Part shown: positions 12,396 through 23,774 of the stretch, one piece after another
Layout of the letters: every line of letters begins with the position of its first letter
Numbering within the stretch: the stretch's first letter is position 1
From: Argopecten irradians
Lineage: Eukaryota > Mollusca > Bivalvia > Pectinida > Pectinidae
Reading direction: 5' to 3'
Length of the DNA: 64,000 nt
NCBI RefSeq assembly: GCF_041381155.1
Contig: NC_091147.1
Location: 31,531,349 to 31,595,348 of the forward strand
Position numbers and translations under genes: made by a program
The notes under the pieces: model-generated
Seen by the model: only the letters and a program-made list of their open reading frames with translations
Told to the model about the DNA's origin: nothing
Databases searched by the model: none

Positions 12396-15312
12396 TAGGC
12401 CATGGGCTAGGAGGGTCCCACATGCACCCCCAAACCTCCGAACCAATATTTTTCTTAACCCTTATGACCCACTGATCACAAATCAAAATGTAAACATTGC
12501 ATAAGTTGGGATGAACTTCCGGTTATGACGTCATCAAGATGGCCGCCATCTCAAATTTTACAAAAAAAAAAAATGAAAAATAGTCATAACATTGACATTT
12601 TTCAACCGAAATAGACAAATGAGTTATCAAAATGATCACAATAGAACAACAAATACATATCAGGACCATATAATCCAATATATGTAGTGATTTTTACGCA
12701 GGAAATGAAAAAATAGGATTTTAAGCTCAAAAATGGTGATTTTTCAGCTAATTTTTCATATTTTGCTTGACGCAGCAAAAATGTTTTCCAACAGCAAACT
12801 ATTATTGCTAAACAGTTTTTTGTCCACTTATGAATCAGTTTAAACAACAACAGCAAAAACACCAATGTTAACATTGTATAAGTTCCGGTTATGACGTCAT
12901 CAAGATGGCCGCCATCTCGAATTTCACTGAAAAATGAAAAATAGTCATAACATTGCCATTTTTGAACTGAAGTAGACAAATGAGGTATCAAAATGACCAC
13001 AATTGAACAAAAAATACACATCAGGACCGAATAATCCAATACATGTAACGATTTGTACATAGGATATGAAAAAAAAACGATTTTAAGCTAAAAAATGATA
13101 ACTTTTCAACAAATTTTTCATATTTGTCTCCAAGCAGCAAAAGTGTTTCCCAACAATATTTATTGGTCGTAATCAGTTTTTTTTTATCTCTTTTCAATCA
13201 GTAAAAAAACAATAAAAATATATAGAAATGCAAAAGAGAATTATTGTTATTCCATCATTTGGTTTACAAAACATCACCGTTTGCGTATACAGGGCATATG
13301 AATGTTATTTTTTCCAAACCGCCGACACTACAGTTTCCTGGTGCCTTAGAATTTCCTGAATATAACATCGGCTATTGGAAATTGATATCTACACAAATTT
13401 GAATTTAAAGTTGGCTGAATATTTAAGTGGGACTTCAAAATAATTCATTTTCATGTTTGAAATATTGTAGACTAGTAGCGTCTCAAACTGAATTATTACA
13501 GCAAAACGCCAACTAATAGCTATATGGTATCAAATTAAAACTGAGGTAATTCTGTCATTCCGTAAATACCATGACACTTTCCGAAACGTTTTGTGCCTTT
13601 TAGAATGAGCACATCCAGTGTTATTTCCTGTGTATAACGTAGGAAATGTCAGATGGTTACTTAACAGTGACAAATATTTCTTTCACTGGTTCTTTGTCTT
13701 CGATGGCGATGAGCTGATGAGCTGATGTGATACTACATTACCGGGTTGCCATCGTGGTTGTAACATGTCAACCGTCCATGGCCAGAGTTAACATAAGAAA
13801 CATCGATTTCAGGGATGTGGCAGCTCTTCCTGTTTCCAACCTAGTGATTCACATATCGTATATGATGTTCCAGACTTCCCCGCAGATCACCAGATCCACA
13901 TTCTGCAAAGGTTTGAGCTGGTTCTCCTGGATTCGTATGAAGCACAATTCCTCATTCTTGTGAACCTTCAGTGACCATAGATGGATGACACAGGTGGATT
14001 CTTTGAGGTCATAAATGAGGTCTGCAGTGAAGTTCTACTATTTGACAAGTCTGGAAAGCACTGTAGAGAACTTTTTTTCTGGAGAGTCTTCAATGGTATC
14101 TTTACGCATACACCATATGTGACACAACCAGCACCTTCAAAGGAGTGGGAAGAGTCAAACCAATGAAAAACATTTACATTTATGGCCTCATTAATGACCT
14201 CGATGATATCACCTGTGCCATTTATGGTCGCACGAGGGTCAACGAGATTGATGAATGGTTCTAAGGAGAACCAATTCCACCATTCGAATAATGTGGATCT
14301 GGAGTAGTTTCTATTATGCCGGAGAAGTCTGAAACAACATATACGAAATGTTGGAATCTGAGGGATATCCCACATCTCTGAACCTGTTGTTCCTGATATG
14401 AACTCTGACCATGGATGGGTCATGAAAGATGACAGGCTAGAACAACACTGGTAATGTAGTGTCACATCAGCTCATCGACATTGAAGACGACGCTCTTGCT
14501 TTCGACGAATTTGATACTGATATCTCGATTATTCCTGATGACTTGGACTACCAGCTACCAAACATGCCGAGTCTTTTCAGTGGATGGAGCAGCAAGGCGA
14601 GAAAGCACGCACAATGATAATGGTTATCTGACACTGTAGTAACCATTTATTATTTTGCTTATGCTATGCATAGCAAATAAACAATGAATGTTCTCATTTT
14701 CAAAGACACAAACGTTCTGGAAACTGTTAATGATATAAACGGAATCACAGGCTCAGGTTACATTTGTTACTCTATGAGTAGGTGTTGTGCTGTAAAAAAT
14801 ATTTTTGAGACGCTGGTTTGGAGTTCGAAAAAATAGCATATGCCCATTATACGCATCTGGTGATGTTTTGTAAACCTAATGAGGGTATAACAATAATTGT
14901 CTTTTGCATCTCTATATATTTTTGTTGTTTTGTTTTACTGATTGAAAAGAGATCAAATAACTGATTACGATCAATAATAATTGTTGGGAAACATTTTTGC
15001 TGCTTGGAGACAAATATGAAAAATTTGTTGAAAAGTTATCATTTTTTAGCTTAATTTGTTTTTCATTTCCTACGTACAAATCGCTACATGTATTGGATTA
15101 TTTGGTCCTGATGTGTATTTGTTGTTCAATTGTGGTCATTTTGATACCTCATTTGTCTACTTCAGTTCAAAAATGGCAATGTTATGACTATTTCTCATTT
15201 TTAGTGAAATTCGAGATGGCGTCATAACCGGAAGTCCATCCCAACTTATGCAATGTTAACATTTTGCCCCCCCCCCCCCCCCGCATGTGGGACCCTCCTA
15301 GCCCATGGCCTA
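12396..15312. mobile_element. Foldback-type element with long imperfect inverted arms
   Basis: Both ends read 'taggccatgggctagg' then 'gggtcccacatgc' when oriented inward. Blocks then pair inverted across the element: 'acttccggttatgacgtc', 'aggaccgaataatccaat', 'gttttgtaaac', a diverged 'acgttttgtgcctt' block and 'gatgagctgatgtga'. The inner arms centre near 14,070-14,095. The left arm is longer because it holds two tandem copies of a ~430-bp module (12,480-12,880 and 12,880-13,300), while the right arm has one. Inside are two diverged inverted copies of a segment that gives a 165-residue minus-strand frame (13,968-14,465) with no recognisable domain. No transposase was found. A 17-base C run lies near the right end. 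Confidence 0.7.
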
Positions 15313-15735
15313 GGAGCACTGCTTCCGAAAATCACTCGGACATAATTTTCTTTTCCTTTTTGTAGGTTTCCAATTATTTTATGCGTTTTCATGCATTTAC
15401 ATATTATTTTTATCCAAAACAATCATAACTATCATTCTTAATATCTACCGTACCGCTCACAAGACGTCAAATTCACAATTTGTGGACTTGCCGTATAAAT
15501 GTATTGTGAAAAAAAAATAATGCCTCGATGAGAATTTGATATTTTATGTGGTTCAGTTTTATTACCTAGTAGGTAAGTGATAACAAACAAGTACGATAAA
15601 AATGCAAACAAATGTTTTATAATGGTTTGCATAATCATTACTTTGCTCCATTAGCAGTAATAGGCACCAATTGTAGCTCTAAAGACGACACTATTTTCTG
15701 TCAAAAAGTATTTTGAGCTACAATATTGCAGCTAT
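15313..15735. other. Unassigned flank of the foldback element
   Basis: Sequence between the foldback end and the resumption of the split MITE; probably part of the same insertion. It holds an inverted pair, attgtagctc (15,670-15,679) and gagctacaat (15,715-15,724). No gene seen. Confidence 0.5.
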
Positions 15736-16525
15736 ATACATATATGAGTAAACACCAATTATCGTTGATGACGAGAATCTTTTATGCTCTGTCGGCGGTG
15801 GAACACCATATTACCTAATTACAAATAATCTGCTCACTTTGATCGGTTGGTCAAAATAATTTATACTTGTATGTAGCTAGGATACCAGTACCTGCAATAT
15901 TGTAGAAGAAAATATTATCACATGTCACCGATTCTAACGAGCCAAACTATGAATCTGTTTCATCCACTGTCATTGTCTATCATCGGTACACCGGAAATAG
16001 CTACATGTATACTCGAAGCGACAGCTCAAAAATACAGCATGACAGGGGATGATTCAGCCATTGTTTTTAACTATACAGCACAATAATGCGGACTGTATCC
16101 TGGTCTCGTCGTTTCAGAAAACATTCGAATTAAATTAAATGTAAAACTTGGGGAATTTTAATGCGTCTTTATTGAATAATCTGTGAAGATATATGGTGTG
16201 TACATGATAAAAATTTATGTTACTCACATATTTTCGTTTATTTTGAAATGATTATATGGTTTTAACCCAAATCACCTTTCTTACACGAAATGATATACAT
16301 ATATGTTCATTAATACAAAATGTTGGTAACCTGGGTTTCTTCAATGATTTGTAGATATTCGTTTTATAAGGAGACATCAGTGTACGGAGTATAGCTAAAA
16401 TTCTTATTGTGGTGTACGGAGTATAGCGTAATAGTATCAATGATTTAATGTATATTTACCTCATTCAATTGATTATTTCGATTTGTTTGCTTCATATTGA
16501 CGATCCTGTTTACACATGTGTCTGC

Positions 16526-16605
16526 AACTTCGCTAGCCAAGGGTATTTAGTCTGATTATCTTCCTACAAATGGAAATCAGCTAAATACCCTTGACTAGCG
16601 AAGTT
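16526..16605. repeat. Small palindrome, 25-bp arms
   Basis: The left arm (16,526-16,550) starts aacttcgctag and ends gggtatttag. The right arm (16,581-16,605) is its reverse complement apart from about one mismatch. The loop is ~30 bases. Probably a tiny foldback MITE. Confidence 0.8.
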
Positions 16606-17629
16606 GATGTGTCCAGTAAAACGACAAAATCAGCCAGTAACTATTGAAAAGCAGTCAAAACTGTTAATACGGCACCCGTAATAGAAAATTAATTTAAAAC
16701 AGAGTTTGAGTTTAAGGTTATCACTTAAATATAAAACATGTTTTTTTTTAAATTAATAGTTTTTGAACTATGGTATGCAGAAGTGAAACGATTGACTTTG
16801 GTATAACGTATTTACTTACGCGATCTTGTAATTTCCCAGTACGTATATGTGTTACAGTGGATATATTTTCTGATAATGATAGTACAGTGTAATTGTATTT
16901 TTATTATCAAAAGAGGTATGAAGGAACCAGTCATGTGATGGTATACATGTTGTTCTGACGATAGTATTACGTTTTCCCTGTTTTACTTTTAACGTTATCC
17001 TGAACGTTTGTCGTTTCAACACAAGACGAACAAGCAAACTCCTTCATTCTCTTTGCTGACGGCAGAGGGACCATCGAGTTATAGGCATACTTTCCCTAAG
17101 CTAACTACTTTTTAGTGTATTTGTGCATAAATATAAAGTTTAAACATTATGCCATGGTCTGATATGACTAGTTATTCCAAATCAATATGATTAATATTAA
17201 TATGATTGTTGAAAGTATGAAAATAAGTTATTTTACAAGGTTTGTCCAAAACCTGACATTAAAAACCGACAGTGCATTTTCATTTATTGGTGTATAAGTT
17301 AACAGAATTTTATTATCCTACTGCATCTAACTATTTAAGAGTGTATTTCAAAAACCCAGGAGGCATACATAGGTACATCTGCCGATCGTAAAAATGGCGA
17401 AGTTGCCAAGTTCTCTAATATCATATTATAAGACTTTTTCAAATGTGGATATGAAGGATAGGAATATTATGCCACGACTGAAAGTCAATTTTCCATATAT
17501 GAAAAGTACGTGATATTTTCAGCACAAATTACATTGTTTGCATCTTTCATAGTAAAACCAGTCAAGTTTGTGAAAAAATGTTTAAATTTTACCGAGGAAA
17601 TAGAAATTTTGTTGACGCCGTGACGTCAC

Positions 17630-17667
17630 GAGGCTTTATTGCATGGGAAACCATGCAATACAGCCTC
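17630..17667. repeat. 17-bp hairpin with GAAA loop
   Basis: gaggctttattgcatgg (17,630-17,646) pairs with ccatgcaatacagcctc (17,651-17,667) with one mismatch around the tetraloop gaaa. The stem is shorter than a typical pre-miRNA. It lies inside a 74-residue frame that has no known domain. Function unknown. Confidence 0.75.
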
Positions 17668-17843
17668 AGGCGACATGTAACCCGTGGGTATGAAAGAAAT
17701 ATATATATGTTTCTGGTATGGGGCAATGTATACAAAGGGTGGACTAATTCCCGTGCGCCTGAGAGATGCCATGACAGAAGCGATTTGGTTATATTGCTAT
17801 AAACGGCTATGAAAGTTACTCATGGATATTGCTATTTTTTGTA

Positions 17844-18015
17844 TGTTTGTTTGTTTGATTATTTTAACGTCCTTTTAATAGCCAGGGTCATGTAAGGACG
17901 GCCTCCCGTGTATGCAGTGCATATCGTGTGTGAAGTGCGATGTGCGTGTTTTGGGAGACTGCGGTATGTTCGTGTATACGGGAGGGAACTTAAAATTTCC
18001 CATAGGGTTATTGGA
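17844..18015 (-). repeat. SINE-like mollusc repeat (fragment)
   Basis: The stretch opens with tgtttgtttg and 'attttaacgtcc', then 'agccagggtcatg' and 'taaggacg'. The reverse complement of this block resembles the 3' tail of a repeat common in mollusc genomes. A related block on the plus strand is at 21,280-21,320 (acgtccttacatg ... aggacgtaaaac). No promoter boxes could be confirmed. Confidence 0.4.
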
Positions 18016-18260
18016 ATACATGGCACTGTTGTGCCTTATTATAAGTCAGATAAATGTTGAATAAACCGTAGGAGCAAAACAGGTTATCTTAGAGAGCGGA
18101 TTTCAGAAAATGTAACAGACAAATGGGCGGATAAATTAAAATTGCACGTAATACCCCTGTTTCGGTGAAAGCGGGGATAATTAAAAGTTAAAAACTTTGT
18201 AAATGTCATATATTGTTTCGATGCTTTATTTGTGATTGTAAATTCAACTATGATTATTTT

Positions 18261-18624
18261 TTTAAAGATGCTCCACCGCTGACAAATGATATTTTTTCAT
18301 TATCAAAAAAAGAAGCAGACGATTTAGTATTTTTCTTCAGTTACAAAAGTTACTAACTTTACACCATTACCACCGTTGAAAAGGTTTAGCTTCTAATTTT
18401 ACTTCAAGTTAAAAATATGAAAAATAATTAATTGCATCCCGAAAAGATTCCGTGGCACTATATCCTATATGGAATGAAGTACTGATTGCACATGCACTAA
18501 AGGCGAAATAAATTATTACATAATATTTTTTGTGTTAATTAGGCATATATATACACGATTGAACACCAATTATTGCTCAAATAATGAATATCATTTATAC
18601 TCTGTCGGCGGTGGAGCATCTTTA
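18261..18624. mobile_element. MITE, apparently complete, ~364 bp
   Basis: Terminal inverted repeats of ~22 bp: left 'aaagatgctccaccgctgac', right its complement 'gtcggcggtggagcatcttt', with one mismatch. Both ends are flanked by TTAA or TA, so a TTAA or TA target is likely. No coding capacity. The second copy in the window is the split one at 12,060-15,808. Confidence 0.8.
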
Positions 18625-19133
18625 AAGATAGCAAATTCCTAACAACGAACACGATTAAAATTTGTTTTAAACTTGCTATACTCCGTACACATGTTATTTT
18701 GAAATGACTATACTCCGTACACAAGACGACTAAATTACGTATTGAAAACGGCATTTATAGTACAAATCATGTTGTTCTATCGGTCTCATTGCAATATTAT
18801 AGCAATTATACATATTGCTGATATACAATTAAAATCATCCAAGCCGAATATTTGCAATAAAATAGAACTATTTTCAGATTTCAACATCTCGCCGAAAGTA
18901 CGCGCCATGTACACCATACATATTGTCAAATAATTTTATAGTGACTCCTTCAATTTACATAGTTTATACCTTTAACGAATCTAGAATAGTTTGTGTAACA
19001 CCTAAACCAGGAAATGATTAGCAATATTACTTTTATATAGCTAAAAACATTGATTTAATTATCGGTGTTTTGTGCTGTCGCTTCGAGTGTAGCTATTTCC
19101 GATGTATCGTGATATCTAGACGATGGTAGTAGC

Positions 19134-20175
19134 ATAGGTATTTAGCACGCTGATAAGTCAAAGACCCACTATATAGAGAAAGGTAAGGAACTCCTCTGTG
19201 ACGCAAAATTGGGTAATTTAGTTCAAAGTGTTGTAAAAAAATATCCAGACCAGATATTTCAACGACTTTGGTCTTAATTGAAAGTTAAGATGTTACACTT
19301 CACGATGATAACAAGAAATCCTACTGAACTTATCTACTTTTTTCACAAACAGCCTCGAAACTTGAAAAATTGACGAATTTCCGTTAGTCGGACACGATCG
19401 AGAACATTTTTGCAAACGAAAATGTCTATTCGCTACACTGAAAACACGGCAGCCTACAATAACAGGCTTTGACATAAACAAACAACAGGTGAAAACAAAT
19501 GTATTTACTTGTTTGACAGTTCGTTCAAATCCCCCTTTCGTGGTCCTTATGTCGTTTTTCAGCGTTAATAGTTATCCGGGTCAGGTTGACTGCCATTTTG
19601 CCACTATCTTGAAAGTTATGTATAGCCTAATCTCATTGGTCGGTTGGTTTTAGCTTAGCCAATGAGATTAGGCTATACATAACTTTCAAGATAGTGGCAA
19701 AATGGCAGTCAACCTGACCCGGATAACTATTAACGCTGAAAAACGACATAAGGACCACGAAAGGGGGATTTGAACGAACCGTCAAACAAGTAAATACATT
19801 TGTTTTCACCTGTTGTTAGTTTATGTCAAAGCCTGTTATTGTAGGCTGCCGCGTTTTCAGTGTAGCGAATAGACATTTTCGTTTGCAAAAATGTTCTCGA
19901 TCGTGTCCGACTAACGGAAATTCGTCAATTTTCAAGTTTCGAGGCTGTTTGTGAAAAAAAGTAGATAAGTTCAGTAGGATTTCTTGTTATCATCGTGAAG
20001 TGTAACATCTTAACTATCAATTAAGACCATAGTCGTTGAAATATCTGGTCTGGATATTTTTTTTACAACACTTTGAACTAAATTACCCAATTTTGCGTCA
20101 CGGAGGAGTTCCTTACCTTTCTCTATATATTAGTCTATAGTGGGTCTTTGACTTATCAGCGTGCTAAATACCTAT
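19134..20175. mobile_element. Near-perfect 1.04-kb palindrome (foldback element or hairpin-RNA locus)
   Basis: The left arm (19,134-19,639, starting ataggtattt) is repeated as its reverse complement from 19,659 to 20,175 (ending aaatacctat). The loop is only 19 bases (19,640-19,658). The arms differ by a handful of substitutions, one ~11-base insertion in the right arm and small homopolymer changes. Any transcript crossing it would fold into a ~500-bp duplex. No domain is recognisable in the short frames of the arms, and no target duplication is obvious at the ends. Confidence 0.85.
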
Positions 20176-21189
20176 CACAAGGGTATACATATATGATAGA
20201 AAGAAATCAGAGTTACCGGGATTGTCTTCACAGAGAAATAATATAAAATGAAAAATATCCCAACTCCACTTTGTAAGTAATAATATAAATCCACGTTAAT
20301 TTATGAATGTTATAAACCTACTTCATAGTATTCTGTTAAAAAGTTAAACTTTAATTTGATTATGGTCAGAAATGCAAAGATATATGATTTATATTAATAT
20401 TTAAAAAGATTTATTTTAGTTGTTATATTAAATTAAGTTCAATTCTGGAGGCATGTTTCTTTTTTCTTTCAAACACAGATGCATAATGTACCTTGGTGTA
20501 ATAAAAGTCCCTAAACCCTGATTGGCTTTCCCGAATACCTACATGTACGTATGTCTGTTCCTTTTGTTGGTGGGTGGATCGGAGGTCCCATATACATATC
20601 GTCCGGAACTATATGGATATTATTCTCGTGATAATATTCTATGAGTTCAGGATGATATACATATATGCTATGGATAGGTGACCCCTTAAAGGATACACAT
20701 ACCAGTCGTTTGACGACTGAGCTTGAAACTACAAAGAGAGGGGAGTAATGGTGTGGAATGAGGCAGAGAGAAAGTGTCTGATGGGTAGAAAAATGCATTC
20801 GTATGATGTGTAATGTATATAGACTATTTTGAAAATATCGCTGTATTTATCATCACCGTTGTTAAATATTGTACAATGCTTGTGTTATCAACATTTATTA
20901 CTTTACGAATAGTTACGCTAAGTCACGAATTAAATTATGTTCTCAATACACCTATAATACTAAAAGTGTCCAGAAATGCAGGGACGGGAATCCTGATTTA
21001 CAGTATTAATTTGGATTTTATAAACTGTCTCATTTTAAAATAGGCCTATATAAAAAGCTGAGTCGTAGAAATCTGATCCGGTTTCCTGGATTGTTTACAC
21101 TGTTCCGGGACAAGCTGTTTTGGAGGGACTTTGCATCTACATTGATTCAGCATTGAATTCATCCATGAAGATATCCCCTAAAAAGAGCC
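20176..21189. other. Gene-free stretch
   Basis: A+T-rich sequence. Frames of up to 95 residues (20,511-20,798 minus) show no known domain and no splice or conservation evidence. Nothing further is supported. Confidence 0.5.
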
Positions 21190-21376
21190 CTCTGCCTCTA
21201 GGTCGCAGGTTCCAAGACCAAATTGCCAGGTTTTGACCGTTGGACGGTGGTTTTACTCAGGATACTCCAGTTTTCCTCAAACCTAACACGTCCTTACATG
21301 CGACTAGGACGTAAAACATGACAGGGGTAGAATAACGACAGTGGTAGTAACCCCTGTCTGGAGCATCGAGGATGCA
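21190..21376 (+). repeat. Two adjoining dispersed-repeat fragments
   Basis: 21,190-21,320 resembles the 3' half of the mollusc SINE-like repeat also seen inverted at 17,844; 'gcaggttccaagacc' could be a degenerate Pol III B-box. Directly after it, 21,320-21,376 (aacgacagtggtag ... ggagcatcgagga) is an inverted fragment of the dispersed repeat found at 11,804 and 45,433. Confidence 0.45.
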
Positions 21377-22084
21377 TGGACATGGATATAATGCCTCATG
21401 TAATTTAATAGATCTAAAATATTCGACCTGAAGTAAATGAATTTGACCTAAAGAAAAGTGGTGGTTTTTTTTTTCAATTTCACAGAAAACTGTACCTATG
21501 TGTATCTACATGTATAGTCAGATCCAAGTATAATACGCGAGCGTTCTACGGGAGGTAACTCTTATGATGAAGAAGGAATAACGTTAACTCTATGCTCCCT
21601 TTATCCTATTTTTATTATGAAATTTTCGGTAGGATTTTAAATAACCGATGCGCAAACACTAACATTAACAAATCAGCCAATGTTCCTCCTTAATTTACTG
21701 GTAGATTTTCATGCTATTGTTTTGTTGTTATTGATTTTTTTAGTAAGAAGCGTCTAAACACTTGCATAAGGGACTTGAAATCTGCATGTGTACGAGTGCT
21801 AAAACCGAGAATTTCGGAATCATTTCTGTCCATCTGTTTCTGTGTGTGAATGTTTGTCTGTCCGTCCCTACACTAAAACCTTCGTTTGCCCGTCTCTCCG
21901 CTCACCAGACTGACTTCGAACGGAATGACGCATGTGTCATCACTTGTTCGATTTCGTACTCAGTTGGTTATCAAGGTTTGGGGGAAAGGGTTCGGTAATA
22001 TAAGCTGTGTCGGGGTGGACGTACCTTCAAGGTTCTATTTATGACCATGGACTATGACTGATACAGAGTTTCAAGGTTGCTTTG

Positions 22085-22511
22085 ATATACTGTCATGATC
22101 TATAAATGTATTTATAGCTTGTTCTACTGCCATTATACATAAATGTATCTACAACTTATTATACCGTCTTTATCTTTATATCTATAAATGTATTTATAAC
22201 TTGTTCTAATGCCATTATATATAAATGTATCTACAACTTAGTATACCGTCTTTATCATTATATCTATAAATGTATTTATAGCTTGTTCTACTGCCATTAT
22301 ACATAAATGTATTTATAACTTGTTCTACTGCCATTATACATAAATGTATCTACAACTTATTATACCGTCTTTATCATTATATCTATAAATGTATTCACAG
22401 CTTGTTCTACAGTCATTGTATCTATAAATATATTTACAGATTGTTCTACTGTCAATGCATCTATAAATGAATTCACAGCTTTTTCTGCAGTCAATGTACC
22501 TATAAATATAT
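22085..22511. repeat. 39-bp satellite, segment 1
   Basis: Diverged units of 'tctataaatgtatt' + 'tacagcttgttctactg' + 'tcattata', unit length about 39 bp with some variants. The array is cut at 22,511 by the Ngaro-type element and resumes at about 30,287. Confidence 0.9.
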
Positions 22512-22746
22512 TACTGATTACCGACGTGTACGGTAATCAAAGTTATTGAAGCCATTATGGAAGTTTAGTATGTGTCATACGTAAGGTCACAGGAGTTACC
22601 CCCCTTTGACAGTAGTTAATAATTTAGAGTTATCTCGCTTTGCATAGGAAAGCATTGTATAGAACGTTATCCCAGCATGCTAAGTTAACATCCGGTCATC
22701 GACAGATTAGCAAATAAGAGGCACATGCTTGCAGAGAATTTTAATT
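22512..22746 (+). repeat. A1 split direct repeat (5' terminus)
   Basis: 235 bp, repeated almost exactly at 27,584-27,817 and 28,935-29,169. It marks the left end of the Ngaro-type element and probably includes the promoter and leader, since the first coding region starts only ~23 bases later. Confidence 0.85.
22515..22539. other. Putative recombinase crossover site in A1
   Basis: tgattaccg and cggtaatca form a perfect 9-bp inverted pair around the 7-base spacer acgtgta. Two inverted arms around a 6-8-base spacer is the usual core site of tyrosine recombinases. It lies three bases inside the element's left end. The same 25 bases recur at 27,587-27,611 and 28,938-28,962. Confidence 0.6.
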
Positions 22747-22769
22747 TGTACTGATCGGATTTCTTAAGT

Positions 22770-23774
22770 ATGCCAAGAGGTCTTGGAATTAGGAAGCGGC
22801 GAGGTCCCGGGGTGGCTTTGTCTCCGCCCCCAGAGAAAAGAAAAGGGGGAAGGCGAGCAGTTCCCCTCCCAAAAAGGACGGAGACCGCCGCTGGCGAGAC
22901 CCGGAGGGAGACTCCACGTGGTCAGCTGCCAGAGGTACCAGTAGTAGAGCTAGAGGAGGTACAAGTGGAGGATGGGATCACAGGTATGGGCATAGAGCCC
23001 GAACCGCAGATGTTATTAAATGTACATGATAATGGTTACAATAATAGCACTACCCCCGAGATCGAAATTATCCCCCTGGAGTCCGACTCCATCGGTGACC
23101 ATGTGCCCCGGGCTATAAAACAAAAAATCTGGGGTCACGAGTATATAAATTTGGCCCTTCTTTTAAAGGGCTACTCAGAATTGAATGACTTTTGCACTAG
23201 TGCGCCACTGGTTGTCGGATCCAGTGGGATGATAGAGACCCGCCCCCCTACGTGTAAAGAAAAAATACCAAATGTGGAGAAATGGACAGATGCTTTCCAC
23301 ATTTATATGTCCATTTATTTGGAAAGATTCCCCGCTAAGGTACAGGAACTTTTGCAGTATGTAAAAACAATACGTGGGGCAGCTTGTCAGGGTGTGCCGG
23401 GGGGTTGGCGAGTGTATGATGAGCAATTTAGGGCTCGTCTTAGTCAATCTCCTGGTTTAGCATGGAACCAAATTAATTCAAACCTTTGGCTCCGGGTAAT
23501 GACCCCTCAAGCCGGTGGAATGGGGAAGAACAATGTGGTCAAGGGAGGTAACAAGGAGTGGGGTGGGAAACATTCCAAGCCATCGCCTTGCTTTGGCTTC
23601 AATAGGAGTAAATGTACGTATAGTAACTGCAGGTACACTCATGTTTGCAGTATTTGTGCTGCTGACCATAGTGCATTGCAGTGCACTAAGTCTTTTCGGC
23701 CCTCAGCTGCAAGTTCCAGTCAAGGAAAAAACCCCCATGGCAGTGTCCAGTCTGGGAAAAACCCCAATAAATAG
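22770..23774 (+). CDS. Gag-like protein of the Ngaro-type element
   Basis: 334 codons from an ATG just after A1. The N terminus (residues ~1-60) is basic and proline/arginine-rich, as in nucleic-acid-binding Gag regions. The middle has no domain I recognise. The C-terminal part (residues ~268-305) has closely spaced Cys and His: CFGFNRSKC, then CRYTHVCSIC and DHSALQC, of which the last part (C-x2-C-x3-H-x4-C) is like a zinc knuckle. The expected role is packaging element RNA. The reading region overlaps the start of the reverse transcriptase frame, the usual compact arrangement in this family. The Gag assignment rests on position plus the Cys/His cluster. Confidence 0.7.
   Translation: MPRGLGIRKRRGPGVALSPPPEKRKGGRRAVPLPKRTETAAGETRRETPRGQLPEVPVVELEEVQVEDGITGMGIEPEPQMLLNVHDNGYNNSTTPEIEIIPLESDSIGDHVPRAIKQKIWGHEYINLALLLKGYSELNDFCTSAPLVVGSSGMIETRPPTCKEKIPNVEKWTDAFHIYMSIYLERFPAKVQELLQYVKTIRGAACQGVPGGWRVYDEQFRARLSQSPGLAWNQINSNLWLRVMTPQAGGMGKNNVVKGGNKEWGGKHSKPSPCFGFNRSKCTYSNCRYTHVCSICAADHSALQCTKSFRPSAASSSQGKNPHGSVQSGKNPNK

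Larger units (their letters stand above)
12060..15808 (+). mobile_element. MITE copy split by a later ~3.4-kb insertion
   Basis: The left part (12,060-12,320) starts 'gatgctccacagctgac' and aligns along its length with the left two thirds of the intact MITE at 18,261-18,624. The right part (15,736-15,808) aligns with that MITE's last third and ends 'gtcggcggtgga'. The word 'atacatata' occurs on both sides of the break (12,312-12,320 and 15,736-15,744), as expected of a target duplication, though the intact copy is also A+T-rich there. The intervening segment includes the foldback element. Confidence 0.65.
15981..19108. repeat. ~3.1-kb region bounded by related inverted repeats
   Basis: Left motif 15,981-16,028 (ggaaatagctac ... 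actcgaagcgacagc) recurs inverted at 19,070-19,108. Further in, a doubled motif 'gtgtacggagtatagc' (16,380 and 16,412, 32-bp spacing) recurs inverted at 18,675 and 18,707 with the same spacing. The ordered, equally spaced pairs suggest an old inverted duplication or a transposon with decayed arms. Between them no gene was found; the region contains two hairpins, a SINE-like tail and an intact MITE. Confidence 0.5.

Noticed and set aside
13700-13740. Possible hammerhead ribozyme core (ctgatgag)
   Set aside because: No matching GAAA and stem arrangement nearby.
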